From CALHVR01 sp963528625 (GTDB taxonomy: Bacteria; Fusobacteriota; Fusobacteriia; Fusobacteriales; Leptotrichiaceae), in assembly GCA_963528625.1 (NCBI GenBank), contig CAURVQ010000001.1, positions 1-64,000 of the forward strand: a DNA stretch of 64,000 nt, in the 5' to 3' direction. The translations under genes and the position numbers were made by a program. The notes beneath the pieces were generated by a model. That model did no database searches. It had not been told where the DNA came from and saw nothing but the letters and a program-made list of their open reading frames with translations. Below, one piece after another: positions 7,403 through 16,189 of this stretch (its first letter is position 1; each line of letters opens with the position of its first letter).

Positions 7403-8656
7403 ATGGAAGTTTTAGCAATGATTTTAGCAGGAGGAAGAGGATCAAGACTGGATATCTTATCAGAAGAAAGAGTGAAGCCGAGTGTACCTTTTGCCGGGAA
7501 ATTTAGAATAATTGACTTTGCATTGAGTAATTGTTCAAATTCAGGTATTTATAATGTGGCATTATTAACACAATATTTACCGTTATCGTTAAATGAACAT
7601 ATTGGTTCAGGAAAACCGTGGGATTTTGATAGAAGAGATTCAAGTATAACTTTATTGCAACCGCATGAAGGGCCTAATGGAAGTGCGTGGTATAAAGGAA
7701 CTGCAGATGCTATTAGACAAAATATCGAATTTATTAAAAGAAAAAATCCGGAATATGTGTTGATTTTATCTGGAGATCATATTTACAAAATGGATTACAC
7801 ATGGATGTTAGCAGATCATAAGGCTAAAAATGCAGAATTAACAGTTGCAGTGCAAGAAGTACCTATGGAAGAAGCTAGTAGATTTGGAATATTTGAAGTA
7901 GACGATAATAAACAAATTTTAAATTTCCAAGAAAAACCGAAAGAGCCTAGAAGTAATTTAGCTTCAATGGGAATTTATATATTTGATACAAATGTATTAT
8001 TAGAATATTTAGAAAAAATGTTAGAAGAAGATTTAGATTTTGGTGGACATGTAATTCCTCAAATGATAAAAGAAGACAGAAAAGTATTTGTTCATTGCTA
8101 TGACAGTTACTGGATGGATGTTGGAACTTATGATTCATACTTGGAAGCTAACTTAGATTTAATTAAAAAATCTGAAGATGTTGGTATTGATTTATATGAT
8201 CAAGGATGGAAAATTTATACAAGAAGTGAAGATTTAGCTCCTGTAAGAATAGGAGAAATGGGAAGTGTATTAAATTCATTAATATGTAATGGATGTAAAA
8301 TTGAAGGAAGAGTAGAAAATTCAGTTTTAGGGCCTGGAGTTACAGTAAGACAAGGATGTACAGTAAAAAATAGTATAATTTTCTCAGGAACATATATAGA
8401 TGAAAATACTCATTTAGATAAAGTGATTATAGATAAAAAAACTTATGTTGGAAAATACTCTCTAATAGGACATGGAGATGTCACAACTCCAAATATTGAA
8501 AAACCAGAATTATTAACAAAAGGTATTAGTGTGATAGGAAAAGGAGTGTTCTTACCTGAAGGGACTATTGTTGGAAGAAATGTAAGAATATTTGGTAAAG
8601 TTAGATTGGAAGAACATCAAAAATATGTTCAAAATGGAGAGACAATAAAAAAATAA
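7403..8656 (+). CDS. glgC: Glucose-1-phosphate adenylyltransferase
   Basis: 417 residues. Makes ADP-glucose from ATP and glucose-1-phosphate, the committed step of glycogen synthesis. The nucleotidyltransferase domain starts MILAGGRGSRLDIL (about residues 6-19), with KPSVPFAGKFRIIDFALSN, SGDHIYKMDY (metal-binding Asp) at about 127-136 and the FQEKPKEP sugar-phosphate loop. A left-handed beta-helix domain fills the C-terminus (about 290-400). It is a complete catalytic GlgC, not the shorter GlgD-like subunit. Followed after 14 bases by glgA. Branching enzyme and phosphorylase are not in the window. Confidence 0.96.
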   Translation: MEVLAMILAGGRGSRLDILSEERVKPSVPFAGKFRIIDFALSNCSNSGIYNVALLTQYLPLSLNEHIGSGKPWDFDRRDSSITLLQPHEGPNGSAWYKGTADAIRQNIEFIKRKNPEYVLILSGDHIYKMDYTWMLADHKAKNAELTVAVQEVPMEEASRFGIFEVDDNKQILNFQEKPKEPRSNLASMGIYIFDTNVLLEYLEKMLEEDLDFGGHVIPQMIKEDRKVFVHCYDSYWMDVGTYDSYLEANLDLIKKSEDVGIDLYDQGWKIYTRSEDLAPVRIGEMGSVLNSLICNGCKIEGRVENSVLGPGVTVRQGCTVKNSIIFSGTYIDENTHLDKVIIDKKTYVGKYSLIGHGDVTTPNIEKPELLTKGISVIGKGVFLPEGTIVGRNVRIFGKVRLEEHQKYVQNGETIKK

Positions 8657-8670
8657 GAGGTAATTGACAA

Positions 8671-10056
8671 ATGAAAATAGTATATTTAGCAGGAGAAGTA
8701 GCTCCATTTTTTAAAACAGGAGGTCTTGCAGATGTAATGGGAGCTTTACCTAAAAAAATGGCAGAATTAGGACATGAAGTGTCAGTTATAATGCCTAAAT
8801 ATGATAAAATTCCCGTTAAATATCTTGAAAAATTAGAATGGGTAGCTAGACTTGAAAGTCACGGAGATGTATTCAATTTAGTGAAATATCCTGATGAAAA
8901 AATAAATTATTATTTTTTAGAAAATGCTGGTCTTTATGAAAGAGGGAGAGTCTATGGTGATGATGATGAAGATATACAGTATGCAATGTTTTCGGAATTA
9001 TCATTAAGATTTTTAAAAGAAATAAACTTACAGCCGGACATTTTGCACTGTAATGATTGGCAAACTGGGCCAGTCCCATATTTTTTAAATGTAAGATACA
9101 ATCAAGATCCATTTTATTGGGATATAAGAACAGTTTATTCAATTCACAATTTAATGTATCAAGGTAGATTTTCAAAAAGATCATTTGAGAGAATGGGATA
9201 TTATATTCATGGAAATAGCTTGAACTTTATGGAGATAGGGATAGGGTATTCTGATGTAGCAAATACAGTAAGTCCAACTTATGCTGAAGAAATTAAATAT
9301 CCGTATTTTGCTGAAGGATTGGAATGGATAACGAATAATAAGAAAATTTATGGTATTTTAAACGGAATAGATACAGACGAATTTAATCCAGAAAAAACAG
9401 AAGGAATAATTCATTTTAATAAAGATTCTTTAGATAAAAAAAGAGAAAATAAATATAGATTACAAGAAAAATTAGGATTACCAAAATCAGATAACGCGAT
9501 GATTTCAATAGTTACAAGGCTTGTTGAAGGAAAAGGTTTAGATTTAGTGTCGGCAGGATTAGAAAATTTATTAAAATATGATGCTGTCCAAATTGTTATA
9601 TTAGGTAGTGGTGATAAAAAATATGAAAATTATTATGACTATTTAGCAGTAACATATCCAGATAAATTTAAAGTATATTTAGGTTATAATGCTAAATTAG
9701 CTAACGAAATTTATGCTGGAAGTGACATGTTCTTAATGCCTTCAAGATATGAGCCTTGTGGTTTAAGTCAAATGATTGCCATGAGATTTGGAACGGTAGC
9801 TATAGTGAGAGAAACTGGAGGACTTAAAGATACAGTAAAACCGTATAATATTTTTACAGATGAAGGAAATGGTTTCTCATTCACAAATTTCAATGCTGAT
9901 GATATGTTATTTACAATTAAAGTTGCAGAAGGAATTTATTATGATCGACCAGATATTTGGGAAAAATTAGTTAAACGAAATATGGAATTAGATTTTTCTT
10001 GGGATAAAGCAGCTAATGAATATTTAGAGTTGTATAAAGAGGCTAAAACTCATTAA
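8671..10056 (+). CDS. glgA: Glycogen synthase (ADP-glucose type)
   Basis: 461 residues, GT5 family. Adds glucose from ADP-glucose to the non-reducing end of glycogen. N-terminal EVAPFFKTGGLADVMGALP carries the ADP-glucose-binding Lys of KTGGLADV (Lys at about residue 15). HCNDWQTGPVPYF is at about 127-139, and the C-terminal domain has VTRLVEGKGLDL and PSRYEPCGLSQMIAM (about 358-372), including the catalytic Glu of the E-x7-E type region. Directly downstream of glgC and closed by a strong terminator, so glgC-glgA is a two-gene unit. Confidence 0.96.
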   Translation: MKIVYLAGEVAPFFKTGGLADVMGALPKKMAELGHEVSVIMPKYDKIPVKYLEKLEWVARLESHGDVFNLVKYPDEKINYYFLENAGLYERGRVYGDDDEDIQYAMFSELSLRFLKEINLQPDILHCNDWQTGPVPYFLNVRYNQDPFYWDIRTVYSIHNLMYQGRFSKRSFERMGYYIHGNSLNFMEIGIGYSDVANTVSPTYAEEIKYPYFAEGLEWITNNKKIYGILNGIDTDEFNPEKTEGIIHFNKDSLDKKRENKYRLQEKLGLPKSDNAMISIVTRLVEGKGLDLVSAGLENLLKYDAVQIVILGSGDKKYENYYDYLAVTYPDKFKVYLGYNAKLANEIYAGSDMFLMPSRYEPCGLSQMIAMRFGTVAIVRETGGLKDTVKPYNIFTDEGNGFSFTNFNADDMLFTIKVAEGIYYDRPDIWEKLVKRNMELDFSWDKAANEYLELYKEAKTH

Positions 10057-10067
10057 TATATAAAAAA

Positions 10068-10098
10068 ATAAAACACACATTGTTGTGTTTTATTTTTT
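10068..10098 (+). terminator. Rho-independent terminator after glgA
   Basis: Perfect 10-bp stem ATAAAACACA (10068-10077) / TGTGTTTTAT (10084-10093) with a 6-base loop, followed by TTTTT. It ends the glgCA transcript. Confidence 0.85.
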
Positions 10099-10173
10099 GT
10101 TTTTTAATATTATATTTTTAACAGCTATTTAGTACAGTCAATTAAAATTTTAAGTGAAAAAAGTATAAAAATA

Positions 10174-10182
10174 TGATATAAT
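10174..10182 (+). promoter_or_regulatory. Extended -10 promoter of the glycopolymer cassette
   Basis: TGATATAAT (TATAAT at 10177-10182 with TGn in front) lies 29 bases before the first glycosyltransferase. The -35 is poor. It directly follows the glgA terminator. Confidence 0.6.
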
Positions 10183-10210
10183 ATAAAGAAAAAGTGTAAA
10201 GGAGCATAGC

Positions 10211-11053
10211 ATGAAATTTTCATTAATTATGCCGACAATAAATGTAACAATAGAATTAAAATTGTTTTTAGATAGTTTAAAAAAACAAACATATAAAAAT
10301 TTTGAGCTAATTGTAGTGGATCAAAATAAAGATACGAGAGCTTACGAAATAATAAAATTGTATGAAGAAGATTTTGAAATAAAATATATGAAAAATAATG
10401 AAATTGGACTTAGTATAAATAGAAATAAGGGTCTTTTTATGATGTCGGGAGATATTGTTGCGTTTCCTGATGATGACTGTGAGTATAGTTCTGACACATT
10501 GGAAAAAGTAGTTAAATATTTTGAAACAAATAAAGATAAAAAAATATATTCTTGTAGAACATTGGAAAAAGGGAAAGATTATGGAACAGGAGTGATGCTT
10601 GATTACAGTACAGAAATTACTAAAGATAATGTGGCAGAAACTGTAAAATCTATAACTTTTTTTGTAAATTATACTTTTGAAGATTTAGAATTGTTTGATG
10701 AAGATCTTGGTGTAGGAGCGTATTTTGGAAGTGGAGAGGAAACTGATTATGTTTTAAGGTTACTTCATAAAGGATATAAGGGAGATTATTATCACGATGA
10801 TATTATTTTTCATCCTGCTAAAAAGGGGAATTATGATGATTTAGAGAGAGCAAAAAAATATGCTTTAGGTTATGGAGCTTTAGTAAAAAAAGAAGTTATT
10901 GAAAGAAAAAATTGGAAATATCTATTAAAATTTATAAAAAAATTAATGAGAAATATTGGGGGTATGTTAGTTACAAAAAATAAAAAATATCATGGCGTTG
11001 TATTTGAAGGTAGATTGGAAGGATTTTTTAAATATAAAACGACTAAAAGATAA
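10211..11053 (+). CDS. Glycosyltransferase family 2
   Basis: 280 residues. GT-A fold: SLIMPTINVTIELKLFLDSLKKQ at the N-terminus, FELIVVDQNKD at about residues 33-43, and an acidic metal/nucleotide-sugar motif PDDDCEY at about 92-98. The central GSGEETDYVLRLL resembles the GT2 'ED' catalytic-base region. The sequence looks like inverting GT2 enzymes of capsule or LPS outer-chain synthesis; sugar and acceptor cannot be told. First gene of a five-gene surface-polymer cassette, with its own promoter and an AGGAG ribosome site. Confidence 0.85.
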   Translation: MKFSLIMPTINVTIELKLFLDSLKKQTYKNFELIVVDQNKDTRAYEIIKLYEEDFEIKYMKNNEIGLSINRNKGLFMMSGDIVAFPDDDCEYSSDTLEKVVKYFETNKDKKIYSCRTLEKGKDYGTGVMLDYSTEITKDNVAETVKSITFFVNYTFEDLELFDEDLGVGAYFGSGEETDYVLRLLHKGYKGDYYHDDIIFHPAKKGNYDDLERAKKYALGYGALVKKEVIERKNWKYLLKFIKKLMRNIGGMLVTKNKKYHGVVFEGRLEGFFKYKTTKR

Positions 11054-11097
11054 TGGAAGGAGAGATGATATTTATATAAAATTAAATATCAAAAGTT

Positions 11098-12300
11098 ATG
11101 GATAAAATAAAATGTTTAAAAAATATGTTGACAGCATATATTTTATATCCTTTTACAAAGAATAAGTTCAAAAATAGAAGAATATGGTTAGTTGGTGGAA
11201 ATGCAGGAGAATTGTATGCAGATAATGCAAGGGCAATTTATGAATATGTAAGATCAAAAAAAGAAATAGAAGAATTTTGGGTATTGAATGAAAATAGTAC
11301 GATTAGAGATAAAATTCCCGGTGAAATATTGATAAAAGGGAGTGTAAATGCGTATTTACATTTTATGAATGCAGAAGTTGTAATGTTTTCGCATTCAATA
11401 TCAGCTGATATTGTTCCTTTTTTATATGTTGTACCGTTGTTAAAAAAATTTCATTATAAAACATTAAAAGTATTTTTAAATCATGGAACGGTAGGATTGA
11501 AAAAAAGAAAAGCATTAAATGCAAAAACTGAGAAAATAGTAGAAAAAATGGTACAATCGTATGATTTGAATATTTGTGATTCAAAATTTGAGAAAGATGT
11601 GAAGTCAAAAAGTTGGTGGAAAGTACCTCAAAAAACTACTTTTGTAACAGGGTATCCTCGTTATGATAAGTTATATAATGCGAATATTAGAGGAAAAGAG
11701 ATATTTTTTATGCCAACTTGGAGACCTTGGCTAAAAAATAATGTAAAAGATATTCAAAAAACAGAGTATTTTAAAAATATAATAAATTTATTACAAAATG
11801 AAACATTAAATAAAATTTTAGAAATAAAAAATATAAAGATGACAGTTTATATTCATCAATTAATGCATGAATATTTTGATAATTTTAATGATGTAAAATT
11901 GAGGAAAAATATTAATATATTGCCTAAAGATGCAGAAATTACAAAAGAAATAATGAAATCAAACATGTTAATTACAGATTATTCAAGCATAGCGTATGAT
12001 TATTTATATATGGATATGCCAATTTTATTTTATCAATTTGATAAAGATGAATATGAAGAAAAAATAGGTTCGTATATTGATTTGAATACAGAGTTATTTG
12101 GAGAAGTAGCTTATACAAGTGAAGAGTGTGTAGAAAAAATTGTAAAAATTATAAATAATGATTGGAAACATTTAGAGAATGTATTGGAAAAGGTGGAGCG
12201 ATTAAAGCCTAAATTTTTAGAGTATATAGATAAAAACAATAGTAAAAGAGTGTATGAGTTAATTGAGCAAAAATTAGGAGAAAAAAATGCAAGAAAATAA
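11098..12300 (+). CDS. CDP-glycerol glycerophosphotransferase (TagF)-like protein
   Basis: 400 residues. Matches the TagF/TarF-type polyol-phosphate transferase domain: LVGGNAGELYADNARAIYEY (about residues 30-49), FLNHGTVGLKKR with the catalytic-type His (about 123-134), GYPRYDKL, and the late TDYSSIAYDYLYMDMPILFY (about 294-313). Such enzymes add glycerol- or ribitol-phosphate from CDP-polyols to a lipid-linked or glycan acceptor. The start has no ribosome site; an in-frame AAGGAGAG-ATG at 11065 is stopped after four codons (see findings). The next gene overlaps the last 14 bases. Confidence 0.85.
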   Translation: MDKIKCLKNMLTAYILYPFTKNKFKNRRIWLVGGNAGELYADNARAIYEYVRSKKEIEEFWVLNENSTIRDKIPGEILIKGSVNAYLHFMNAEVVMFSHSISADIVPFLYVVPLLKKFHYKTLKVFLNHGTVGLKKRKALNAKTEKIVEKMVQSYDLNICDSKFEKDVKSKSWWKVPQKTTFVTGYPRYDKLYNANIRGKEIFFMPTWRPWLKNNVKDIQKTEYFKNIINLLQNETLNKILEIKNIKMTVYIHQLMHEYFDNFNDVKLRKNINILPKDAEITKEIMKSNMLITDYSSIAYDYLYMDMPILFYQFDKDEYEEKIGSYIDLNTELFGEVAYTSEECVEKIVKIINNDWKHLENVLEKVERLKPKFLEYIDKNNSKRVYELIEQKLGEKNARK

Positions 12301-13036
12301 GGTATCTATAATTATTCCTGTTTATAATGCAGAAAAATTTATTGGGAAAACTATGGAAAGTGTTTTAAATCAAACTTATAAAAATTGGGAAATGTTAATT
12401 TTTAACGATAAATCAAAAGATGATAGTTTGAAAATAATAAAAAAATATAGTGAAAAAGATGAAAGAATAAAAGTTATTGACTCAAAAGAGAATGTTGGTG
12501 TTGTAACGGCTAGAAATAAACTTACAGAAATAGCAACGGGAGAATTTATAGCTTTTTTAGATGCAGATGATTACTGGCGAGAGAAAAAATTAGAAAAACA
12601 AATAAAATTTATGAAAGAACAGAATGCTTTAATAAGTTGTACCGAATATACTAGAGTTACGGAAGATGAAAAAGAAATAAACGATATAATAATAAAAGAA
12701 AAAATAACTTATGAAGATATGTTAAAAAATAATTATTTGGGTTGTTTGACAGTTATATATAATGCAAATAAACTTGGAAAAAGATACTTCAAAGAAAGAG
12801 AAAAAAATGAAGATTATGTTCTTTGGTTAAAAATCGTAAAAGAAACAAAAATAATTTTTGGATTGAAAGAGAATTTAGCATTTTATAGAGTTTTAAATAA
12901 TTCAAGATCAAGCAATAAAATAAAAGCAGCTAAAGACAGATGGGATGTTTATAGAAAAATTGAAAGATTATCATTATTTAAGAGTATTTATTATTTTTTA
13001 CAATATGTGATAAGAGCATTAAAAAAGACAAAATGA
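12287..13036 (+). CDS. Glycosyltransferase family 2
   Basis: 249 residues, starting 14 bases inside the TagF-like gene, with AGGAG in the coding sequence upstream. Classic GT2 N-terminus VSIIIPVYNAEKFIGKTMESV, then NDKSKDDS at about residues 44-51 and the DxD-type motif AFLDADDYW at about 89-97. The NEDYVLWLKI stretch at about 173-182 is the usual catalytic-base region. The C-terminus ends in a short hydrophobic/amphipathic helix that may touch the membrane. Probable role: adding one sugar to the polyprenyl-linked unit started by the next gene's product. Confidence 0.88.
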   Translation: MQENKVSIIIPVYNAEKFIGKTMESVLNQTYKNWEMLIFNDKSKDDSLKIIKKYSEKDERIKVIDSKENVGVVTARNKLTEIATGEFIAFLDADDYWREKKLEKQIKFMKEQNALISCTEYTRVTEDEKEINDIIIKEKITYEDMLKNNYLGCLTVIYNANKLGKRYFKEREKNEDYVLWLKIVKETKIIFGLKENLAFYRVLNNSRSSNKIKAAKDRWDVYRKIERLSLFKSIYYFLQYVIRALKKTK

Positions 13037-13052
13037 TTAAAGAGGTAAAAAA

Positions 13053-14336
13053 ATGGCAATGAGTGGAGTTAGACGAAATTTTTCTTCGTTATTTGGAATT
13101 TTGACGGTAGTAATGTATTTGTTTGGATTTTTAATAATTGGAAGAGGGTTGAGTTTTAGAAATATTTTAATAATAGTTGTAGCTTTATTAATGTACTATG
13201 TTGCAAATATTTTTAGTATACGAGCAAGAAAATATAGTTTACGAGAGTTAATTTTATCTGTTGGATTGAACTTTATATTATTGTTATTCACTATAATGGT
13301 TAAGATTTTAGGAATATATGAAAGTATAGTTTTGTTTGGAATTGTAACAATGTTTCAAATAACATTTAGATATATAGTAAATATGGCGATTGTTAGAAAA
13401 CAAAAAATATTATTTGTTGGAGAAAATAGTTACACAGAAGATTTATTGAATAGTATAAAAAATGACGATCAATATAAATTAATGGGATTTTTAAAAAATG
13501 AAAAAGGAGAAGCTTTAAAAAAAATAGTTTTAAAAATGTGTGCAGTAGGTAAAATAGATATAATCGTTGATTTTAGTGAAGATTTGTTAAAGGATTCACA
13601 ACTTGTAGATATTTTACTTCAATATAAGTTAAAAGGATTACAGTTTTATAATTATTTAGAATTTTATGAAATGTATGAAAATAAATTACCAATTTCACAT
13701 TTGAGTTCAAAATGGTTTTTGGAAAACAGTGGATTTGAAATATATTATAATAATTTTAATTTAAGAGCAAAAAGATTATTAGATTTAATATTTGCAATAA
13801 TAATCGGTATTTGTACGTTACCACTTATGTTATTAGCAGCTATAATTGTAAAAGTTGAGTCAAAAGGACCTATATTTTTTATACAAGAAAGAATAGGAGA
13901 AGGAAATAAAAAATTTAATATAGTAAAATTTCGTTCTATGACAACGGATGCAGAAAAAAATGGTCCACAATGGGCAAGTAAAAATGACAATAGAGTTACG
14001 CGTTGGGGAAAAATAATGCGTGCAACAAGAATAGATGAATTACCACAGTTGTGGAATGTTTTAAAAGGAGAAATGAGTTTTGTTGGACCTAGGCCTGAGA
14101 GAGAATATTTTATTAAGCAACTTGAAAAAGAAATACCTTATTACAATTTAAGACATACAGTTAAACCGGGATTGACGGGTTGGGCACAAGTTATGTATCC
14201 GTATGGAGCGAGTATTGAGGATGCTTATAGAAAATTACAGTACGATTTATATTATATAAAACATCATGATGTTATTTTTGATATAAAAGTATTGCTAAAA
14301 ACTATAACGATTGTAGTTTTTGGAAAAGGAAGATAA
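13053..14336 (+). CDS. Undecaprenyl-phosphate sugar phosphotransferase (initiating transferase)
   Basis: 427 residues of the WbaP/EpsE-like polyisoprenyl-phosphate hexose-1-phosphate transferase family. The N-terminal part holds about four membrane segments (residues 15-110) and a degenerate nucleotide-binding-like domain (ILFVGENSYTEDLL at about 125). The C-terminal catalytic domain starts RLLDLIFAIIIGICTLPLM (about 242-260) and carries FIQERIGEGNKKFNIVKFRSM, ATRIDELPQLWNVLKGEMSF and GPRPERE, the diagnostic motifs. It places the first sugar phosphate on undecaprenyl phosphate at the cytoplasmic face. No Wzx flippase or Wzy polymerase is adjacent. Confidence 0.93.
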   Translation: MAMSGVRRNFSSLFGILTVVMYLFGFLIIGRGLSFRNILIIVVALLMYYVANIFSIRARKYSLRELILSVGLNFILLLFTIMVKILGIYESIVLFGIVTMFQITFRYIVNMAIVRKQKILFVGENSYTEDLLNSIKNDDQYKLMGFLKNEKGEALKKIVLKMCAVGKIDIIVDFSEDLLKDSQLVDILLQYKLKGLQFYNYLEFYEMYENKLPISHLSSKWFLENSGFEIYYNNFNLRAKRLLDLIFAIIIGICTLPLMLLAAIIVKVESKGPIFFIQERIGEGNKKFNIVKFRSMTTDAEKNGPQWASKNDNRVTRWGKIMRATRIDELPQLWNVLKGEMSFVGPRPEREYFIKQLEKEIPYYNLRHTVKPGLTGWAQVMYPYGASIEDAYRKLQYDLYYIKHHDVIFDIKVLLKTITIVVFGKGR

Positions 14337-14358
14337 AAAAGGGAAGGCGAAAGGGAAA

Positions 14359-15135
14359 ATGAAAAATAAAAAAGAATATAAAGAGTATTTTGATATAAAA
14401 AAAGAAAGAGAAAGAGATAAAAGACTTGTAGATAGTTTTAATTATGCGATAGAAGGTTTGATTACAGCAATTAGAAATGAAAAACATATGAAAGTTCACA
14501 TAGTTGCAACAATATTTATATTAGTTTTTGCAATTTTTATGAATGCAAGTAAAGTAGAGATATTAATAATTTCTATTTCTGTTGCATTTGTAGTAATAAC
14601 AGAGCTTATAAATACTGCAGTTGAGGCTTTAGTTGATTTAGTTTCACCAGAAAGACATAAATTGGCTAAAATTGCTAAAGATGTGGCAGCAGGAGCTGTA
14701 TTAGTTGCGGCAATAAATGCTTTAAATGTTGGATATTTATTATTTTATGACAAATTACTTGATATATTTGATACACATAATAAAATGCATGTTATTGCGA
14801 GTCGAAAAGGGAATATTTCAATATTAATTTTAGTTTTAATTGCGGTTATAGTAATAATTATTAAATCATTTTATAAAAAAGGAACACCACTTGAAGGTGG
14901 AATGCCGAGTGGACATAGTGCGATAGCTTTTGCGATTTTTGGAATAGTGATGTTTATGACGACAGATGTAAGGCTTTTAGTTTTAGTATTTTTAATGGCG
15001 TTATTAGTTGCACAAAGTAGAGTAAAAGCAGGAATTCATAGCATAAGAGAGGTTTGTGCTGGGGGAGCATTAGGATTTATTATATCAACAGGAATTTTAT
15101 GGATAATGACAAGTTTTGGAATATTATACAATTAG
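14359..15135 (+). CDS. Undecaprenol/diacylglycerol kinase - PAP2 phosphatase fusion
   Basis: 258 residues from ATG 14359 (AAAGGG upstream; the longer TTG frame from 14320 overlaps the previous gene and looks spurious). Residues about 25-135 form a DgkA-type kinase: SFNYAIEGLITAIRNEKHMKVH, then ITELINTAVEALVDL with the catalytic Glu and Asn, and AKIAKDVAAGAVL. Residues about 150-258 form a PAP2 phosphatase with GGMPSGHSAIAF (about 184-195) and AQSRVKAGIHSIREV. The last motif has Glu where SRxxxxxHxxxD has Asp. Such a pair could re-phosphorylate undecaprenol and dephosphorylate the pyrophosphate, replenishing lipid carrier for the adjacent transferases. Six or more membrane segments. Confidence 0.88.
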   Translation: MKNKKEYKEYFDIKKERERDKRLVDSFNYAIEGLITAIRNEKHMKVHIVATIFILVFAIFMNASKVEILIISISVAFVVITELINTAVEALVDLVSPERHKLAKIAKDVAAGAVLVAAINALNVGYLLFYDKLLDIFDTHNKMHVIASRKGNISILILVLIAVIVIIIKSFYKKGTPLEGGMPSGHSAIAFAIFGIVMFMTTDVRLLVLVFLMALLVAQSRVKAGIHSIREVCAGGALGFIISTGILWIMTSFGILYN

Positions 15136-15265
15136 AGATATAATAATTTTATAAAATAATATAAAGATTATTTAAAAAAATAATGAATTTTCAGGAAATA
15201 CAGGTTCATTTAAGGTAAATTAATATAAAATTAATTGATTAGAACTATAAAAAATAAAAAAAATA

Positions 15266-15274
15266 TGATATAAT
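15266..15274 (+). promoter_or_regulatory. Extended -10 promoter of rapZ-uvrC
   Basis: TGATATAAT with TATAAT at 15269-15274, 34 bases before the rapZ ATG, in a 172-base AT-rich gap after the glycopolymer cassette. No clear -35. Confidence 0.55.
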
Positions 15275-15307
15275 AAATAAATTTATACTAAATATTGGGA
15301 GTTTAAA

Positions 15308-16189
15308 ATGGAGTTAGAAAATGAAACAAAAGATCTTGTGATAATAACAGGGATGAGTGGAGCAGGCAAATCAGAAGCTATGGATTTTTTTGAAGATAGA
15401 GGATATTTTTGTATAGATAATTTGCCAATAAATTTATTTCAATATTTGAATGAAATATTTATTAGTAGTGAAAAAAGAGATAAAATTGCAGTTGCAATAG
15501 ATATTCGTAATCAAGAATTTATTGAGCAATTTCATAAGCAATTAAAATTATTGGGTGATTTGAATATAAGCTATACAATAATATATTTAGATGCGAGAAC
15601 GAATGTACTTGTAAATAGGTATGAACTTACTAGGAGAAAGCATCCATTAAACAAATACGATACTTTAATTGAAAATATTGAAGCTGAAAGAAAATTGATA
15701 AAAGATTTTATGTTGAGAGCAGATTTAGTTATAGATACATCAAAAACATCTGTAAAAGAATTTGAAAGTATATTAGAAAAAGAATTTTTATATAGAACAA
15801 AAAAACTTAGTATAAATTTAACATCTTTTGGATTTAAGTATGGAATACCATTAGATATGCATTTAATGTTTGACTTACGATTTTTACCTAATCCGTATTA
15901 TATTCCAGAGTTAAGGGAAAAAACTGGAAATCATGAAGATGTAAGGAATTATGTTTTAGGATTGGAAGAAAGTCAAGAATTTTATAAAATGCTGTATGAT
16001 ATGTTAATGTATTTAATTCCAAAATATGAAAAAGATGGGAAAGCTCACTTAAGAATAGGAATTGGATGTTCGGGAGGGCAGCATAGATCTGCCACTTTTG
16101 TAAATAAACTTTATGAAGATTTGAATAGAGAGTTAAATTATAAAATTACAAAATATCATAGAGAAATTGGAGATAAAAAAGAATTATAA
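15308..16189 (+). CDS. rapZ: RapZ/YvcJ-family nucleotide-binding protein
   Basis: 293 residues, the family length. Walker A GMSGAGKS at residues 15-22, EDRGYFCIDNLP at about 28-39, TRRKHPL, and the family-specific C-terminal block FGFKYGIPLDMHLMFDLRFLPNPYY (written here as a continuous run only in part) followed by IGCSGGQHRSATF. In E. coli RapZ is an RNase E adaptor controlling GlmZ and thus glucosamine-6-phosphate synthesis; in Bacillus YvcJ affects competence. Which role applies here is unknown. Its stop overlaps the uvrC start by one base, so the two are translationally coupled. Confidence 0.94.
   Translation: MELENETKDLVIITGMSGAGKSEAMDFFEDRGYFCIDNLPINLFQYLNEIFISSEKRDKIAVAIDIRNQEFIEQFHKQLKLLGDLNISYTIIYLDARTNVLVNRYELTRRKHPLNKYDTLIENIEAERKLIKDFMLRADLVIDTSKTSVKEFESILEKEFLYRTKKLSINLTSFGFKYGIPLDMHLMFDLRFLPNPYYIPELREKTGNHEDVRNYVLGLEESQEFYKMLYDMLMYLIPKYEKDGKAHLRIGIGCSGGQHRSATFVNKLYEDLNRELNYKITKYHREIGDKKEL

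Noticed and set aside
15180..15215. Inverted repeat AATGAA...TTCATT before rapZ
   Set aside because: Only six bases per arm, no T-run, and easily expected by chance in this base composition.
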